64,000 nucleotides of DNA from positions 1 through 64,000 of the forward strand of contig JAITRW010000033.1 in assembly GCA_031288175.1 (NCBI GenBank), written 5' to 3'. How positions within the stretch are numbered: position 1 is the first letter of the stretch; each line of letters begins with the position of its first letter. Below, piece by piece: positions 45,096 to 54,128 of the stretch. The notes under the pieces were generated by a model. The model ran no database searches. It saw only the letters and a program-made list of their open reading frames with translations, and had not been told where the DNA came from. The DNA is from Tannerellaceae bacterium (GTDB lineage Bacteria > Bacteroidota > Bacteroidia > Bacteroidales > Tannerellaceae). A program made the translations under genes and the position numbers.

Positions 45096-47785
45096 TGAGC
45101 CTCCAGCCAGTTTACCCCGTATCCTGAGTCTACTACCAGTGGAATTTCCAGCGGAAAAGCATTTTCCATTTCGTAAATCACGATTGCGCGCACCGTATCC
45201 AGTTCCTTCACCGGTACATTAAAGTTTAGTTCGTCATGCACTTGCATGATCATCCGTGCTTGCAGGCCTTTTTCTTTGAACCGACGGCTGATAGCTATCA
45301 TTGCCAGTTTGATGAGGTCGGCCGCACTCCCCTGTATAGGAGCGTTAGTGACGAAACGTTCGGCTGCCGCACGCACCGCACGATTTGCCGAGTTTAGGTT
45401 CGACACCTGCGTCCGACGGTGGAGGATTGTTTCTACATAGCCGTTTTTACGCGCTTGTTCAAGGCTTTGTTCGAGATACTTACGTACGTCGGGATAAGAG
45501 GCGAAATAATTCGTGATCAGCTTGGAACTTTCTTCGCGGGAGATATTTAGCGCCCGGGAGAGGCCGAACGGCGAGATCCCGTAAATGATCCCGAAGTTTG
45601 CGCTTTTAGCTTTGCGACGCATTTCAGGCGTCACCTCTTCCACAGCAACACGGAAAATTTTGGAGGCCGTAGCCGCATGGATATCTTCTCCGTTATGAAA
45701 AGATTCCACCAACGTAAGGTCACGGCTCAGGTGAGCCAGGATACGTAATTCTATCTGCGAGTAATCAGCGGAAAAGAACACACACTCACCATTATCGGCC
45801 GTAAAAGCTTTGCGTATTTCCCTGCCGAGTTCATTGCGCACGGGGATATTTTGAAGATTAGGATTTGAAGAGCTGAGCCGACCTGTAGAGACCACTGCCT
45901 GGTGGAACGAAGCATGGATCTTTCCTGTTTCGGGGCGGAGCAAACGGGGTAACGCTTCTACATAAGTACTAAGCAATTTTTTTACTTGCCTGTATTCTAA
46001 GATTTTACCGATCACCGGATGACGGTCGCGCAGTTGATCAAGTACTGCCTCACCTGTACTTACCTGTCCGGTTTTCGTTTTTGCCGCCACATGGATATGG
46101 AAGTGATCTTCGAGTAGGGTAGCGATCTGGCGTGAGGAATTGATGTTAAACGATGTCCCTGCCATTTGGAAAATCTCTTCCTGGAGCGACGTAAGTGACG
46201 AGTTTAGCGAGAGCGATGATTGATGGAGTGTTTCAATATTCAGCGTAACCCCTGTATATTCCATATCCGCCAACACATACACCAATGGCATTTCTATGTC
46301 GTGGAACACATGAGCCGTATCTTTATCGAAGCATCCCGACAAGTGTTGCCTTAACCGGAGCAGTAACCCTGCACTTTCTGCCGTGTCGGCAGAGATATCT
46401 TGGAGAGGGGCAAGCGAGTATTTGAGGCAGGTATTAAAGAGGTACGTTTTCGAATGTGTCAGTTCAGGATGTAGGAGATAGTGAGCGATCAACGTATCGA
46501 ATAGAAGGCCTTGTAGGCATATGCCTTGTTGTCGGAAGTAACAGATATGTCCTTTCAGATCGTGCCCTATTTTTTCAATACGCGGGTTAGCCAGTGGAGA
46601 GGAGAAGATCTTCAACGTTTGGGTCACTTCTTCCGCATTGCCCTCCAGTGGAACGAACCATGCCTCCTGTTCATCGAAAGCAAACGCTACACCCCTCGGC
46701 CGATCCAGCCTTGATTTTTCATCTTCGCCATGGAAAGCGATTGCGAATCTATCCTGCCTAGTCAGCAACTCGGACAGTTCCTCTTGCATTTGACGTGATT
46801 CCGCCGTCCGGTAGGAATTTTGCGTCGGTACTGCTTCGGTAGGAAGACGGCTGGTGGCGGCAGGCGATGACACAACCTGTACCGGTGCGAAAAACGGCAG
46901 TGTGGCTTGGGAGGCGCCTCCCTTGTTTTTATCAAGACGGTTAAGGAACGTATGAAATTCCAGTTCGCTGAACAGTTCTCGTAACCGTTTTTCGTTCGCA
47001 GGTTGATAGCGGCAAATTTCGGCCTCGAATTGAATGGGCACATCCGTTCGGATCGTGGCTAGGATTCGAGAAAACCGTATTTCGTCCGCATTTTGTTGGA
47101 TTCGGTAACGTAGCACCCCTTTTACCAGATGAGTCTGGGAGAGCAATTCTTCCACGGAACCGAACTGTTGGAGTAAACGAGAGGCCGTTTTTTCACCTAT
47201 ACCCGGACAACCTGGTATATTGTCCGACGCATCCCCCATCAGTGCCAGCAGGTCAATGAACTGTTCCGCCGAACTCAAACCGAATTTCTCAAGCGTTTTC
47301 GGTGCATCAAGGATTTCGTAGTCTCCTCCCGATTGGGGGCGACAAAGATAGATATGAGGCCGTAGCAACTGTGTATAATCTTTGTCCGAAGTCACCATAA
47401 AGACTTCGAACCCTTCTTGAGCAGCCTGGAGGGCTAACGTCCCTATCACGTCATCCGCCTCAAAGCCGGGCGTTTCGAAGGTAGGGATACGATAAGCCTG
47501 TAACAGTTTTTTGAGAATAGGTACCGACCCGATGATATCTTCCGGCGTTTTGTTTCTTTGCGCTTTGTAGGAGGCATACGCTTCATGGCGGAACGTAGGA
47601 CCAGGGGGATCCAATGCTACCCCTATATGTGTAGGGTTATATTTCCGCAACACTTCCTCCAGTATATTGAGGAAACCGAACACAGCCGACGTATTCAAGC
47701 CTCCCGACGTGATGCGCGGCGAGTGGATAAAGGCAAAGTAAGCACGATAGATTAGCGAGAATCCATCGATCAGGAACAATTTCAT
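45092..47785 (-). CDS. polA: DNA polymerase I, proofreading site apparently lost
   Basis: An 897-residue polymerase with an N-terminal 5'-3' exonuclease (FLIDGFSLIYRAYFAFIHSP, DALMGDASDNIPGCPGIG-type loop) and a full family A polymerase domain (DYSQIELRILAHLSRD, KSANFGIIYGISPFGLS, MQVHDELNF). In the middle domain the usual FDTET exonuclease motif reads FAIAFHGEDEKSR and the YxxxD motif is not conserved, while one central Asp (GHDLKGHICYF) remains. I therefore infer that 3'-5' proofreading is inactive. The enzyme fills gaps and removes Okazaki primers. It is the last gene of the leftward TPR-ribH-DUF1573-polA unit. Confidence 0.95.
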   Translation of the reverse strand: MKLFLIDGFSLIYRAYFAFIHSPRITSGGLNTSAVFGFLNILEEVLRKYNPTHIGVALDPPGPTFRHEAYASYKAQRNKTPEDIIGSVPILKKLLQAYRIPTFETPGFEADDVIGTLALQAAQEGFEVFMVTSDKDYTQLLRPHIYLCRPQSGGDYEILDAPKTLEKFGLSSAEQFIDLLALMGDASDNIPGCPGIGEKTASRLLQQFGSVEELLSQTHLVKGVLRYRIQQNADEIRFSRILATIRTDVPIQFEAEICRYQPANEKRLRELFSELEFHTFLNRLDKNKGGASQATLPFFAPVQVVSSPAATSRLPTEAVPTQNSYRTAESRQMQEELSELLTRQDRFAIAFHGEDEKSRLDRPRGVAFAFDEQEAWFVPLEGNAEEVTQTLKIFSSPLANPRIEKIGHDLKGHICYFRQQGICLQGLLFDTLIAHYLLHPELTHSKTYLFNTCLKYSLAPLQDISADTAESAGLLLRLRQHLSGCFDKDTAHVFHDIEMPLVYVLADMEYTGVTLNIETLHQSSLSLNSSLTSLQEEIFQMAGTSFNINSSRQIATLLEDHFHIHVAAKTKTGQVSTGEAVLDQLRDRHPVIGKILEYRQVKKLLSTYVEALPRLLRPETGKIHASFHQAVVSTGRLSSSNPNLQNIPVRNELGREIRKAFTADNGECVFFSADYSQIELRILAHLSRDLTLVESFHNGEDIHAATASKIFRVAVEEVTPEMRRKAKSANFGIIYGISPFGLSRALNISREESSKLITNYFASYPDVRKYLEQSLEQARKNGYVETILHRRTQVSNLNSANRAVRAAAERFVTNAPIQGSAADLIKLAMIAISRRFKEKGLQARMIMQVHDELNFNVPVKELDTVRAIVIYEMENAFPLEIPLVVDSGYGVNWLEAH

Positions 47786-47798
47786 AGTCGCCCGTACG

Positions 47799-48206
47799 TC
47801 AGGGAACGACGTTCCCTCGGATGGTCAGCGAAAGCGGATTAGGACTACCATTGCTGTACACCGATATCGTCTTATGGAACGTACCCGGACGATGCAAGGG
47901 GTTGTATGACACATGGATCATCGACGAATCGCCCGGTGCCACCGGCTCTTTCGACCATTCCGGTGTCGTGCAGCCACATGAAGCGATCACCCGGGTGATC
48001 AACAGTGGAAGGTCTCCCTCATTGTGCACTGTAAACGAGTGGGTGACATTTCCCCCTCCTTCAGGGATATCCCCGAAATCGAAGTTTGCCACTGGTGAGG
48101 TGACCAACGCTTGGCATTCCTCTTTATGATCATCCCCCCAACAAGGCACAGAACCCACTATGAATAAACCTGCTACCAAAAAAATAAACCCTTTCATATC
48201 ATTCAT
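47799..48206 (-). CDS. DUF1573 domain protein, secreted
   Basis: A 135-residue protein with a signal peptide (GFIFLVAGLFIVGSVPCWG) and one DUF1573 domain: FDFGDIPEGGGNVTHSFTVH, the CGCTTPEW motif, and VSYNPLHRPGTFHKTISVYS. The domain has an Ig-like (ASPM/Hydin-type) fold and is common in Bacteroidetes. Its function is unknown. The start could also be the Met at 48197. It lies between ribH (32-nt gap) and polA (13-nt gap). Confidence 0.9.
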   Translation of the reverse strand: MNDMKGFIFLVAGLFIVGSVPCWGDDHKEECQALVTSPVANFDFGDIPEGGGNVTHSFTVHNEGDLPLLITRVIASCGCTTPEWSKEPVAPGDSSMIHVSYNPLHRPGTFHKTISVYSNGSPNPLSLTIRGNVVP

Positions 48207-48238
48207 TCTTTATTTATCCTTCTATTGCTGTCTACTTA

Positions 48239-48766
48239 TCATCCCATTCCGCCAAATCGGTTATCTACCAGCCGACAATGTAAATCCAGCGGCTGCCGGT
48301 AATTGATAGCCGCCATATGCAGTGCCGTCAGTGCCGCTTCGGCGCCTTTGTTACCCAACGCTCCTCCTGCACGCGCTATCGCTTGATCTTCCGTCAGCGT
48401 TGTCAACACGCCGAAGATCACAGGCACATGTAAGGACAGGTTCAGACCCGTCACACCCTGCGTCACCGATTGGCATACATACTCGAAGTGAGGTGTTTCG
48501 CCCTTGATCACGCACCCTAACACGATGATTGCATCCACTATCTGATGCGCTGCCAATTGGCGTGCTGCGTACGTCAGTTCCACCGCACCCGGCACCCTGA
48601 CTACCCATATCCTACTCTCATCAACTCTGTGCTCCCGCAACGTATCCAACGCCCCTTGGAGTAACGCCTCCGTGATACGGCTGTTCCAAAGCGACACCAC
48701 AATACCCACCGACAAAGGCTTGTCGTCTTTACGCGGTGGGGCAGGGAAAGGGTTATTTTGATGCAT
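48239..48766 (-). CDS. ribH: 6,7-dimethyl-8-ribityllumazine synthase
   Basis: A 175-residue protein with RibH substrate motifs: VVSLWNSRITEALLQGA, VVRVPGAVELTYAARQL, GCVIKGETPHFEYVCQS and VIFGVLTT. It condenses the ribityl-aminopyrimidine with dihydroxybutanone phosphate in riboflavin synthesis and usually assembles into a 60-mer or pentamers. The gene overlaps the upstream TPR gene by 14 nt. No other rib genes or FMN riboswitch are visible here. Confidence 0.95.
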   Translation of the reverse strand: MHQNNPFPAPPRKDDKPLSVGIVVSLWNSRITEALLQGALDTLREHRVDESRIWVVRVPGAVELTYAARQLAAHQIVDAIIVLGCVIKGETPHFEYVCQSVTQGVTGLNLSLHVPVIFGVLTTLTEDQAIARAGGALGNKGAEAALTALHMAAINYRQPLDLHCRLVDNRFGGMG

Positions 48767-49415
48767 GGAGCAGTTGTGCGCGAGTGATGTATTTGTCTAT
48801 ATCTTCCGCTTCACGGGAGGTGTAGTATTTTTCTTTGATCCGGGCATACGCTGATGCCGCCTTATCATATTCCTCCAGGCTTTCGTATGCGGCGGCGGCT
48901 TTTTTGAGATACGTGGGCGATAGCAAGTCATTATCTGCCAACCGCGCTGCCTTTTCAAACAGTCCTATTGCTTTCTTCACTTCTCCCAGGTTAGCAAAAC
49001 AGTCTCCTTTTAACCCTGTGGCTACCGGACCGAAATACCCGTCATCGGGAGTATTGAAATCTTCCAGAAATAATAGTGCCGTTTCATATTCGCCCAGACG
49101 GTAAGCACAGATCGCCGCATACCCTTTGGCTAAATTGGCCGACGGCGCCGAACCGTATTCATCCGCTATTTTAGCAAAACCTGCGATATCCGCTCCATTC
49201 CCATGCAATGCCAGAGTGAACGAATCCTGACGAAAAAAATGTTCGGCACGAAACAAATCATTAGCCGCCCGTGCGTTGCGCGGCACGAAATATAACGATT
49301 GCGCCGCCAGGTAGAGAGCTACGGCTCCTGCTATGGAGCCTACTCCTATCAGCAGTGTCCGCGAATATTTCCTGATAAACGCCTCTCCCCGCGAAAGTAT
49401 AATTTCTTCTTCCAT
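48753..49415 (-). CDS. TPR-repeat membrane-anchored protein
   Basis: The 220-residue protein has a short cytoplasmic N-terminus, one hydrophobic segment at about 20-40 (LLIGVGSIAGAVALYLAAQS) and a TPR-rich outer part (EYGSAPSANLAKGYAAICAY, GEVKKAIGLFEKAARLADND, EYDKAASAYARIKEKY). The layout resembles YfgM-like proteins that work with periplasmic chaperones or the secretion machinery. It is the first gene of the leftward unit ending in polA and overlaps ribH by 14 nt. Confidence 0.88.
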   Translation of the reverse strand: MEEEIILSRGEAFIRKYSRTLLIGVGSIAGAVALYLAAQSLYFVPRNARAANDLFRAEHFFRQDSFTLALHGNGADIAGFAKIADEYGSAPSANLAKGYAAICAYRLGEYETALLFLEDFNTPDDGYFGPVATGLKGDCFANLGEVKKAIGLFEKAARLADNDLLSPTYLKKAAAAYESLEEYDKAASAYARIKEKYYTSREAEDIDKYITRAQLLHASK

Positions 49416-49510
49416 CTTTTTGGTTTTTCTTTTTCTATCTTAATTTCTACCGTTTACTTTCCTCGTGTAGGTGAAACATCTTTCGCTCCCGTTCCGGATA
49501 TTTCACCGCG

Positions 49511-49518
49511 CAAAGGTA
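49511..49518 (-). promoter_or_regulatory. -7 element of the TPR-ribH-DUF1573-polA unit
   Basis: Minus strand TACCTTTG is a perfect TAnnTTTG match. The leader would be about 90 nt. Confidence 0.6.
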
Positions 49519-49590
49519 GACAAAAGAAGCCACACACATCGTAAAGTCACATCGTAAAGTATAGGGGCGATCTCACACGGAGGAAATCAC

Positions 49591-49598
49591 TATCTTTG
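49591..49598 (+). promoter_or_regulatory. -7 element of the YfhO-family gene
   Basis: TATCTTTG is a perfect TAnnTTTG match. Transcription would start near 49605, about 30 nt before the ATG at 49634. Confidence 0.6.
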
Positions 49599-49633
49599 TA
49601 CTCCAATGAGAAGGAAAGTGAACCACAAGGAAA

Positions 49634-52174
49634 ATGATGATGCCCTTTAACCGTTCCATGAAGCATAATCTCATGCTTCATGCCATAGCCTTCACACTCT
49701 TTACGGTGCTGAGTGCCGTGTTTTTCGCTCCGGCCGTTTTCGAAGGTAAATCTATTTATCAGCCGGATCACATCAAGGCCGCCGGTATGGGTGGTACGCG
49801 TGCCGATAAATATGCCGCCCAAGCTCCGGAAGACGAATATTGTGTCTGGAACGATGCCATGTTTTCAGGTCTCCCTTATGGACCGGGTTATGGACATCCT
49901 GTTCCTTCTTTACCCTCCTTCCGCATCCTTGAACGCACCGTCTCTTGGATAGGGTGGGAAAATGCTTCCATGACGTTGCTGGCTATGCTCACTTTTTACA
50001 TCCTCCTTTACGTCATTGGCGTACGAGGACCCGCCGCACTGGGAGGCGCACTCTGCTATGCGTTCAGCTCCTATAATATCATCGTCATCGTCGCCGGACA
50101 TATCGTCAAAGGCTACGCTATCGCCTATATGCCGCTTGTTCCCGCAGGTATGTTCCTACTCTTCCGCCGCCGATGGCTTTGGGGAGCACTCTTCTTTACA
50201 TTGGGCGTAGCCTTTTCGATAGGTACTACGCATGTCCAGATCACCTATTATCTTATGCTCCTTTCCTTCTTTATCTATACAGGAGGGGCGATTGATTCGC
50301 TACGGTCACGTATCCGCTCTACAAAGCTCATTCCTGTCACCGGCCTCCTTGCTGTGGGGGTGTTGCTGGCCGTCGCCCCTAACGCCCTGCGCATGTATAC
50401 CGACTGGGACATGGCCAAGCACTCCATACGCGGTCCCTCTGAACTCACTACTCCCGCAGACCCCGCGGCGCCCCCTGCCGCCCGCCCATCCTCAGGGTTG
50501 GATAAAGATTATGCTTTCCAATGGAGCTACGGACGTGCTGAACTCCTTAACCTCCTTATCCCTAACGCCTATGGCGGAGAATCAGGAGGCTATCTGCCGA
50601 CAGATTCCTACTTGGCTAAAGAAATGAAGCGACGAGGTATGGCCGTCAGTCCCCAAGGGATTCAGACCTATACCTACTGGGGCGACAAGCCCTTTACATC
50701 CGGCCCTGCGTATATGGGGGCGGTGGTATGGTTCCTTTTCCTCATGGGGATGTTTCTTGTGCGTGACCGCATTAAATGGTGGCTATTGGGAGGAGCTGTT
50801 TTCCTGATGTTGATGTCTCTGGGGAGAAATTTCGACAGTTTCAATACCTTCCTCTTTTATTACTTGCCACTCTATAATAAGTTCCGCACGGTAGAAATGT
50901 CGCTGGTAGTTCCGGCGCTGGTGTTACCGCTCATTGCCTTCCAAGGGATCGGGGCTCTCCTCAATGATCCCTTCGACGAAAAGCGCACCATGCGCGCCCT
51001 CATCTGGTCTGTCGCCCTTACAGGAGGACTTTGCCTGGTTATCTGGGTAGCGCCTGAGGTATTCCTCAACTTCCGTTCTCCCTTAGATGAGCGCCAGTTG
51101 GCAGATATGCCTTCGTGGTATGTTGATGCCTTGTTGTCGGGTCGACGCGCCCTGGCGCGCGCAGACGCTCTGCGTTCCCTATTATTCATTGTTGCTGCTG
51201 CCGCTGCCGTCTACCTCTACCTCCAATCCTCGCGCCGCGCCCGCTATGGTTTCTGGTTAGCCGTCGCTGTCTCCCTGCTGGGGATAGCCGACTTGTGGAA
51301 TGTAAACCGTCGGTATCTCAACGATTCTCATTATACCTCCCGGCGCGCCTGGGAAGTATATTCACCTTCAGTCGCCGATAAAATGATCTTGGAAGACACC
51401 ACGGTCATCCATTATCGCGTATTGGGGCTTGATAACCCTTGGCAGGATACCAATGTTTCCTTCTATCACCGCTCTATCGGAGGGTACCACGCCGTCAAGC
51501 TACGCCGGTATCAGGAATTGATAGACCGCTATATGGGTAACGAACATCTTCGCCTCGTCCATACCCTCCAATCCACCCAGTCTCTTGCCGCCGCTTCCGC
51601 TACCCTTGCTGATGCCCCTTGCCTTAATATGCTCAATACGCGGTATGTCATCTATAATCCCGTCCAGCCCCCCTTGCTTAACCCTCACGCTTTCGGTAAT
51701 GCCTGGTTCGTCGACGATATCCGCGTTGTCCCCGATGCCGATGCCGAATTGTCCGTACTGGGTGAGATAGACCCCAAACACACTGCTGTGGTTGATCAAC
51801 GTTTCGCGCACTTGCTCAATGACTTCGCCATCGCCCCCGATACGGCCGCAGAGATCGTCCTGACTGAATATCGCCCTCCTTTCCTGGCGTACCGGAGCCG
51901 TACCAGTTCGGAACAGCTCGCCGTCTTCTCCGAAATCTATTACCCTGGATGGAAGGCCTTTATTGATGGACAACCTGCCGATCCTTTCCGTGTCAATTGG
52001 ACGCTTCGTGCCCTCCGCATCCCCTCGGGTGAACACGTCGTCTCTTTCCGCTTTGACCCCGATGGGTATATCGCTGCCGCTTATGCCGGTACGGTCTCTT
52101 CTTTTCTGATCTTGTTGTTGTTTGCCATAGCTGTTTTCTATTCGCTCTTCCGGCTTTTCAAACGGCCTACCTGA
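49634..52174 (+). CDS. YfhO-family polytopic membrane protein
   Basis: An 846-residue protein with many hydrophobic helices and a large C-terminal extracytoplasmic domain ending with YYPGWKAFIDGQPADPFRVN, then LRALRIPSGEHVVSFRFDP and a last membrane helix, a layout characteristic of the YfhO family (GT-C-like). The motif GHIVKGYAIAYMPLVPAGM in the helical part and the N-terminal AVFFAPAVFEGKSIYQPDHI are also typical of Bacteroidetes members. Relatives are implicated in adding sugars to cell-wall or lipid-linked polymers. The substrate is unknown. Single gene, convergent with the ferredoxin gene with no gap. Confidence 0.9.
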   Translation: MMMPFNRSMKHNLMLHAIAFTLFTVLSAVFFAPAVFEGKSIYQPDHIKAAGMGGTRADKYAAQAPEDEYCVWNDAMFSGLPYGPGYGHPVPSLPSFRILERTVSWIGWENASMTLLAMLTFYILLYVIGVRGPAALGGALCYAFSSYNIIVIVAGHIVKGYAIAYMPLVPAGMFLLFRRRWLWGALFFTLGVAFSIGTTHVQITYYLMLLSFFIYTGGAIDSLRSRIRSTKLIPVTGLLAVGVLLAVAPNALRMYTDWDMAKHSIRGPSELTTPADPAAPPAARPSSGLDKDYAFQWSYGRAELLNLLIPNAYGGESGGYLPTDSYLAKEMKRRGMAVSPQGIQTYTYWGDKPFTSGPAYMGAVVWFLFLMGMFLVRDRIKWWLLGGAVFLMLMSLGRNFDSFNTFLFYYLPLYNKFRTVEMSLVVPALVLPLIAFQGIGALLNDPFDEKRTMRALIWSVALTGGLCLVIWVAPEVFLNFRSPLDERQLADMPSWYVDALLSGRRALARADALRSLLFIVAAAAAVYLYLQSSRRARYGFWLAVAVSLLGIADLWNVNRRYLNDSHYTSRRAWEVYSPSVADKMILEDTTVIHYRVLGLDNPWQDTNVSFYHRSIGGYHAVKLRRYQELIDRYMGNEHLRLVHTLQSTQSLAAASATLADAPCLNMLNTRYVIYNPVQPPLLNPHAFGNAWFVDDIRVVPDADAELSVLGEIDPKHTAVVDQRFAHLLNDFAIAPDTAAEIVLTEYRPPFLAYRSRTSSEQLAVFSEIYYPGWKAFIDGQPADPFRVNWTLRALRIPSGEHVVSFRFDPDGYIAAAYAGTVSSFLILLLFAIAVFYSLFRLFKRPT

Positions 52175-52399
52175 CTATCCTCGTCGACGGTATATCGTCA
52201 ATGCGCCCTCCGGACATACCTCCCCACAGTTCGCGCACCCTATGCACTCTCCTTTCGGGTGCTCTTCCACATAAGGATATCCCCGTCCGTTCACCACTCC
52301 GTCTGACAAACGCAATACTCCTGCTCCGCATGATGCTATGCACAGCTCGCATCCCTTACATCGTTCCTTGTCAATCAGAACTACTCCGCGCTTGCCCAT
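52175..52399 (-). CDS. Small 2[4Fe-4S] ferredoxin-type protein
   Basis: A 74-residue protein with two cysteine clusters, CKGCELCIASCGAG and CIGCANCGEVCPEG, matching two 4Fe-4S binding motifs. The form, with a short spacer (YPYVEEHPKGE), resembles the delta/ferredoxin subunit that accompanies 2-oxoacid:ferredoxin oxidoreductases (KorD/VorD-like) in this phylum. Those larger subunits are not adjacent here: the gene lies 13 nt after gpmI and then meets a convergent gene. It may supply electrons in trans or be a relocated subunit. Confidence 0.88.
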   Translation of the reverse strand: MGKRGVVLIDKERCKGCELCIASCGAGVLRLSDGVVNGRGYPYVEEHPKGECIGCANCGEVCPEGALTIYRRRG

Positions 52400-52412
52400 A
52401 TGTCTTAAATGA

Positions 52413-53972
52413 TTAGGTCAGTTGCGCTGTCTGTTCTGCAAAAGAGACCACCGGCCTGCCGGTCATGGCCGTAGGCTGGGGCAATCCCATTAATGACAAT
52501 ATAGTGGGTGCTACGTCCGCCAGCAATCCGTCTTCCACTTGCGGGGTACGAGGCCGATTTTCATACACATATACCAATGGTACGGGATTAAGCGAATGGG
52601 CTGTATTCGGCGACCCATCGTCATTGACTGCATAGTCCGCGTTACCGTGATCCGCTATAATCAACACCTCATACCCATACTGCCGTGCCGTCTCCACCGT
52701 CTCCTGCAAGCAGGTATCTATCGTTTTTACTGCTTCCGCGATGGCTTCGTATATCCCCGTATGGCCTACCATGTCCCCGTTAGCGTAGTTACAGACTATG
52801 AAGTCATATAATTCACCTTTCATGGCCTTCACCAAACGGTCTTTTACTTCATAAGCACTCATTTCCGGTTTTAAGTCGTACGTGGCTACCTTAGGTGACG
52901 GTACCAGGATACGGTCTTCTCCCGCAAAGGGTTCTTCTCTGCCGCCGTTGAAGAAGAACGTCACGTGCGCGTACTTCTCCGTTTCGGCGATATGTAACTG
53001 CCGCTTTCCTTTCGAAGACAGGTATTCCGCCAGAGTATCCCCTACATTCTCTTTGCCGAAAAGCACTTGAATCCCTATGAAGGTCGCATCGTAGGGAGTC
53101 ATTGTACAGTAATGGAGATCGGGTATCGTCGTCATCCCTTCTTCCGGCATATCCCGTTGTGTGAGCACAAGGGTCAGTTCTTTAGCTCGGTCATTACGGA
53201 AGTTGAAGAAAATAACTACATCGCCTTCTTCAATAGTTCCCACAGGCTTACCTCCCTCTACACATACCAGAGGGCGGATGAACTCATCGGTGATGCCTTC
53301 GTCGTACGAAGCCTTGATGGCCGCTTCCAAATCCTTAACATGCGTTCCCTTTCCGTGTACCAGCAGGTCATAGGCTTCCCTGACACGATCCCAACGCTTG
53401 TCCCTGTCCATCGCATAATAACGGCCTATCACCGAAGCAATCTTACATCCCTTGCCTTCCAGGTTGGACTGCAAGGCTCGTACAAAGTTAATTCCACTCT
53501 TGGGGTCTGTATCCCGTCCGTCCATGAAACAGTGGACAAAAGAACGGTCAACCCCAAAATCCCAGGTCACTTCCGTGAGTTTGAACAGATGCTCCATCGA
53601 ACTGTGAACCCCTCCATCGGACAGCAACCCGAGGAAGTGTACAGCCTTGCCATTCGTCTTTGCATAGGCAAGGGCTTCCCGCAAAGGCGCATTCTCCCGG
53701 ATACTCCCGTCACGGCATGCTTTGTTGATCTTCATCAAGTCTTGGTAGACGATTCGTCCCGCTCCGATGTTGAGGTGTCCCACTTCCGAATTACCCATCT
53801 GCCCTTCCGGCAACCCTACATCTTCCCCTGAAGCCGACAGCCTACTATGAGGGTATGTCTGTAAGAGGTGATCCCAATACTCCGTGGGGGTAGAGGCTAT
53901 GACGTCCGACTTCGAGCCGTTGCCAATACCCCATCCGTCGCAAATCGCCAGCAATACCTTTCTTCCTGCCAT
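52413..53972 (-). CDS. gpmI: 2,3-bisphosphoglycerate-independent phosphoglycerate mutase
   Basis: The start [19 protein letters not shown] gives 519 aa. The longer ORF-track start coincides with the promoter. Two-metal alkaline-phosphatase-fold motifs are present: CDGWG, the Ser nucleophile in [26 protein letters not shown] and [11 protein letters not shown]. It interconverts 3- and 2-phosphoglycerate in glycolysis using manganese. It forms a small operon with the ferredoxin gene and is divergent from the third surface-protein gene. Confidence 0.96.
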   Translation of the reverse strand: MAGRKVLLAICDGWGIGNGSKSDVIASTPTEYWDHLLQTYPHSRLSASGEDVGLPEGQMGNSEVGHLNIGAGRIVYQDLMKINKACRDGSIRENAPLREALAYAKTNGKAVHFLGLLSDGGVHSSMEHLFKLTEVTWDFGVDRSFVHCFMDGRDTDPKSGINFVRALQSNLEGKGCKIASVIGRYYAMDRDKRWDRVREAYDLLVHGKGTHVKDLEAAIKASYDEGITDEFIRPLVCVEGGKPVGTIEEGDVVIFFNFRNDRAKELTLVLTQRDMPEEGMTTIPDLHYCTMTPYDATFIGIQVLFGKENVGDTLAEYLSSKGKRQLHIAETEKYAHVTFFFNGGREEPFAGEDRILVPSPKVATYDLKPEMSAYEVKDRLVKAMKGELYDFIVCNYANGDMVGHTGIYEAIAEAVKTIDTCLQETVETARQYGYEVLIIADHGNADYAVNDDGSPNTAHSLNPVPLVYVYENRPRTPQVEDGLLADVAPTILSLMGLPQPTAMTGRPVVSFAEQTAQLT

Positions 53973-54025
53973 GATACTATCCTTAGATTGATGTCCCTGA
54001 AAAAGCGGATTCCGAAAAACCGCCG

Positions 54026-54033
54026 CAAAGGTA
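54026..54033 (-). promoter_or_regulatory. -7 element of gpmI
   Basis: Minus strand TACCTTTG is a perfect TAnnTTTG match, with a leader of about 47 nt. Confidence 0.65.
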
Positions 54034-54091
54034 GCCATTAATTGTCCGATTTTGGAAATGGGGAGGAGATAGGCATTAGGATTTTTATCAG

Positions 54092-54099
54092 TAAATTTG
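54092..54099 (+). promoter_or_regulatory. -7 element of the third surface-protein gene
   Basis: TAAATTTG fits TAnnTTTG and predicts transcription from about 54106, so the ORF-track start at 54042 cannot be used. It supports the ATG at 54129. Confidence 0.65.
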
Positions 54100-54128
54100 C
54101 GGCGAATCTATTAATATGTGCAAGAGTG

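Noticed and set aside
53067-53831. Plus-strand 254-aa frame
   Set aside because: It lies wholly antisense within gpmI, whose motifs are conserved. The open frame is a codon-bias shadow.
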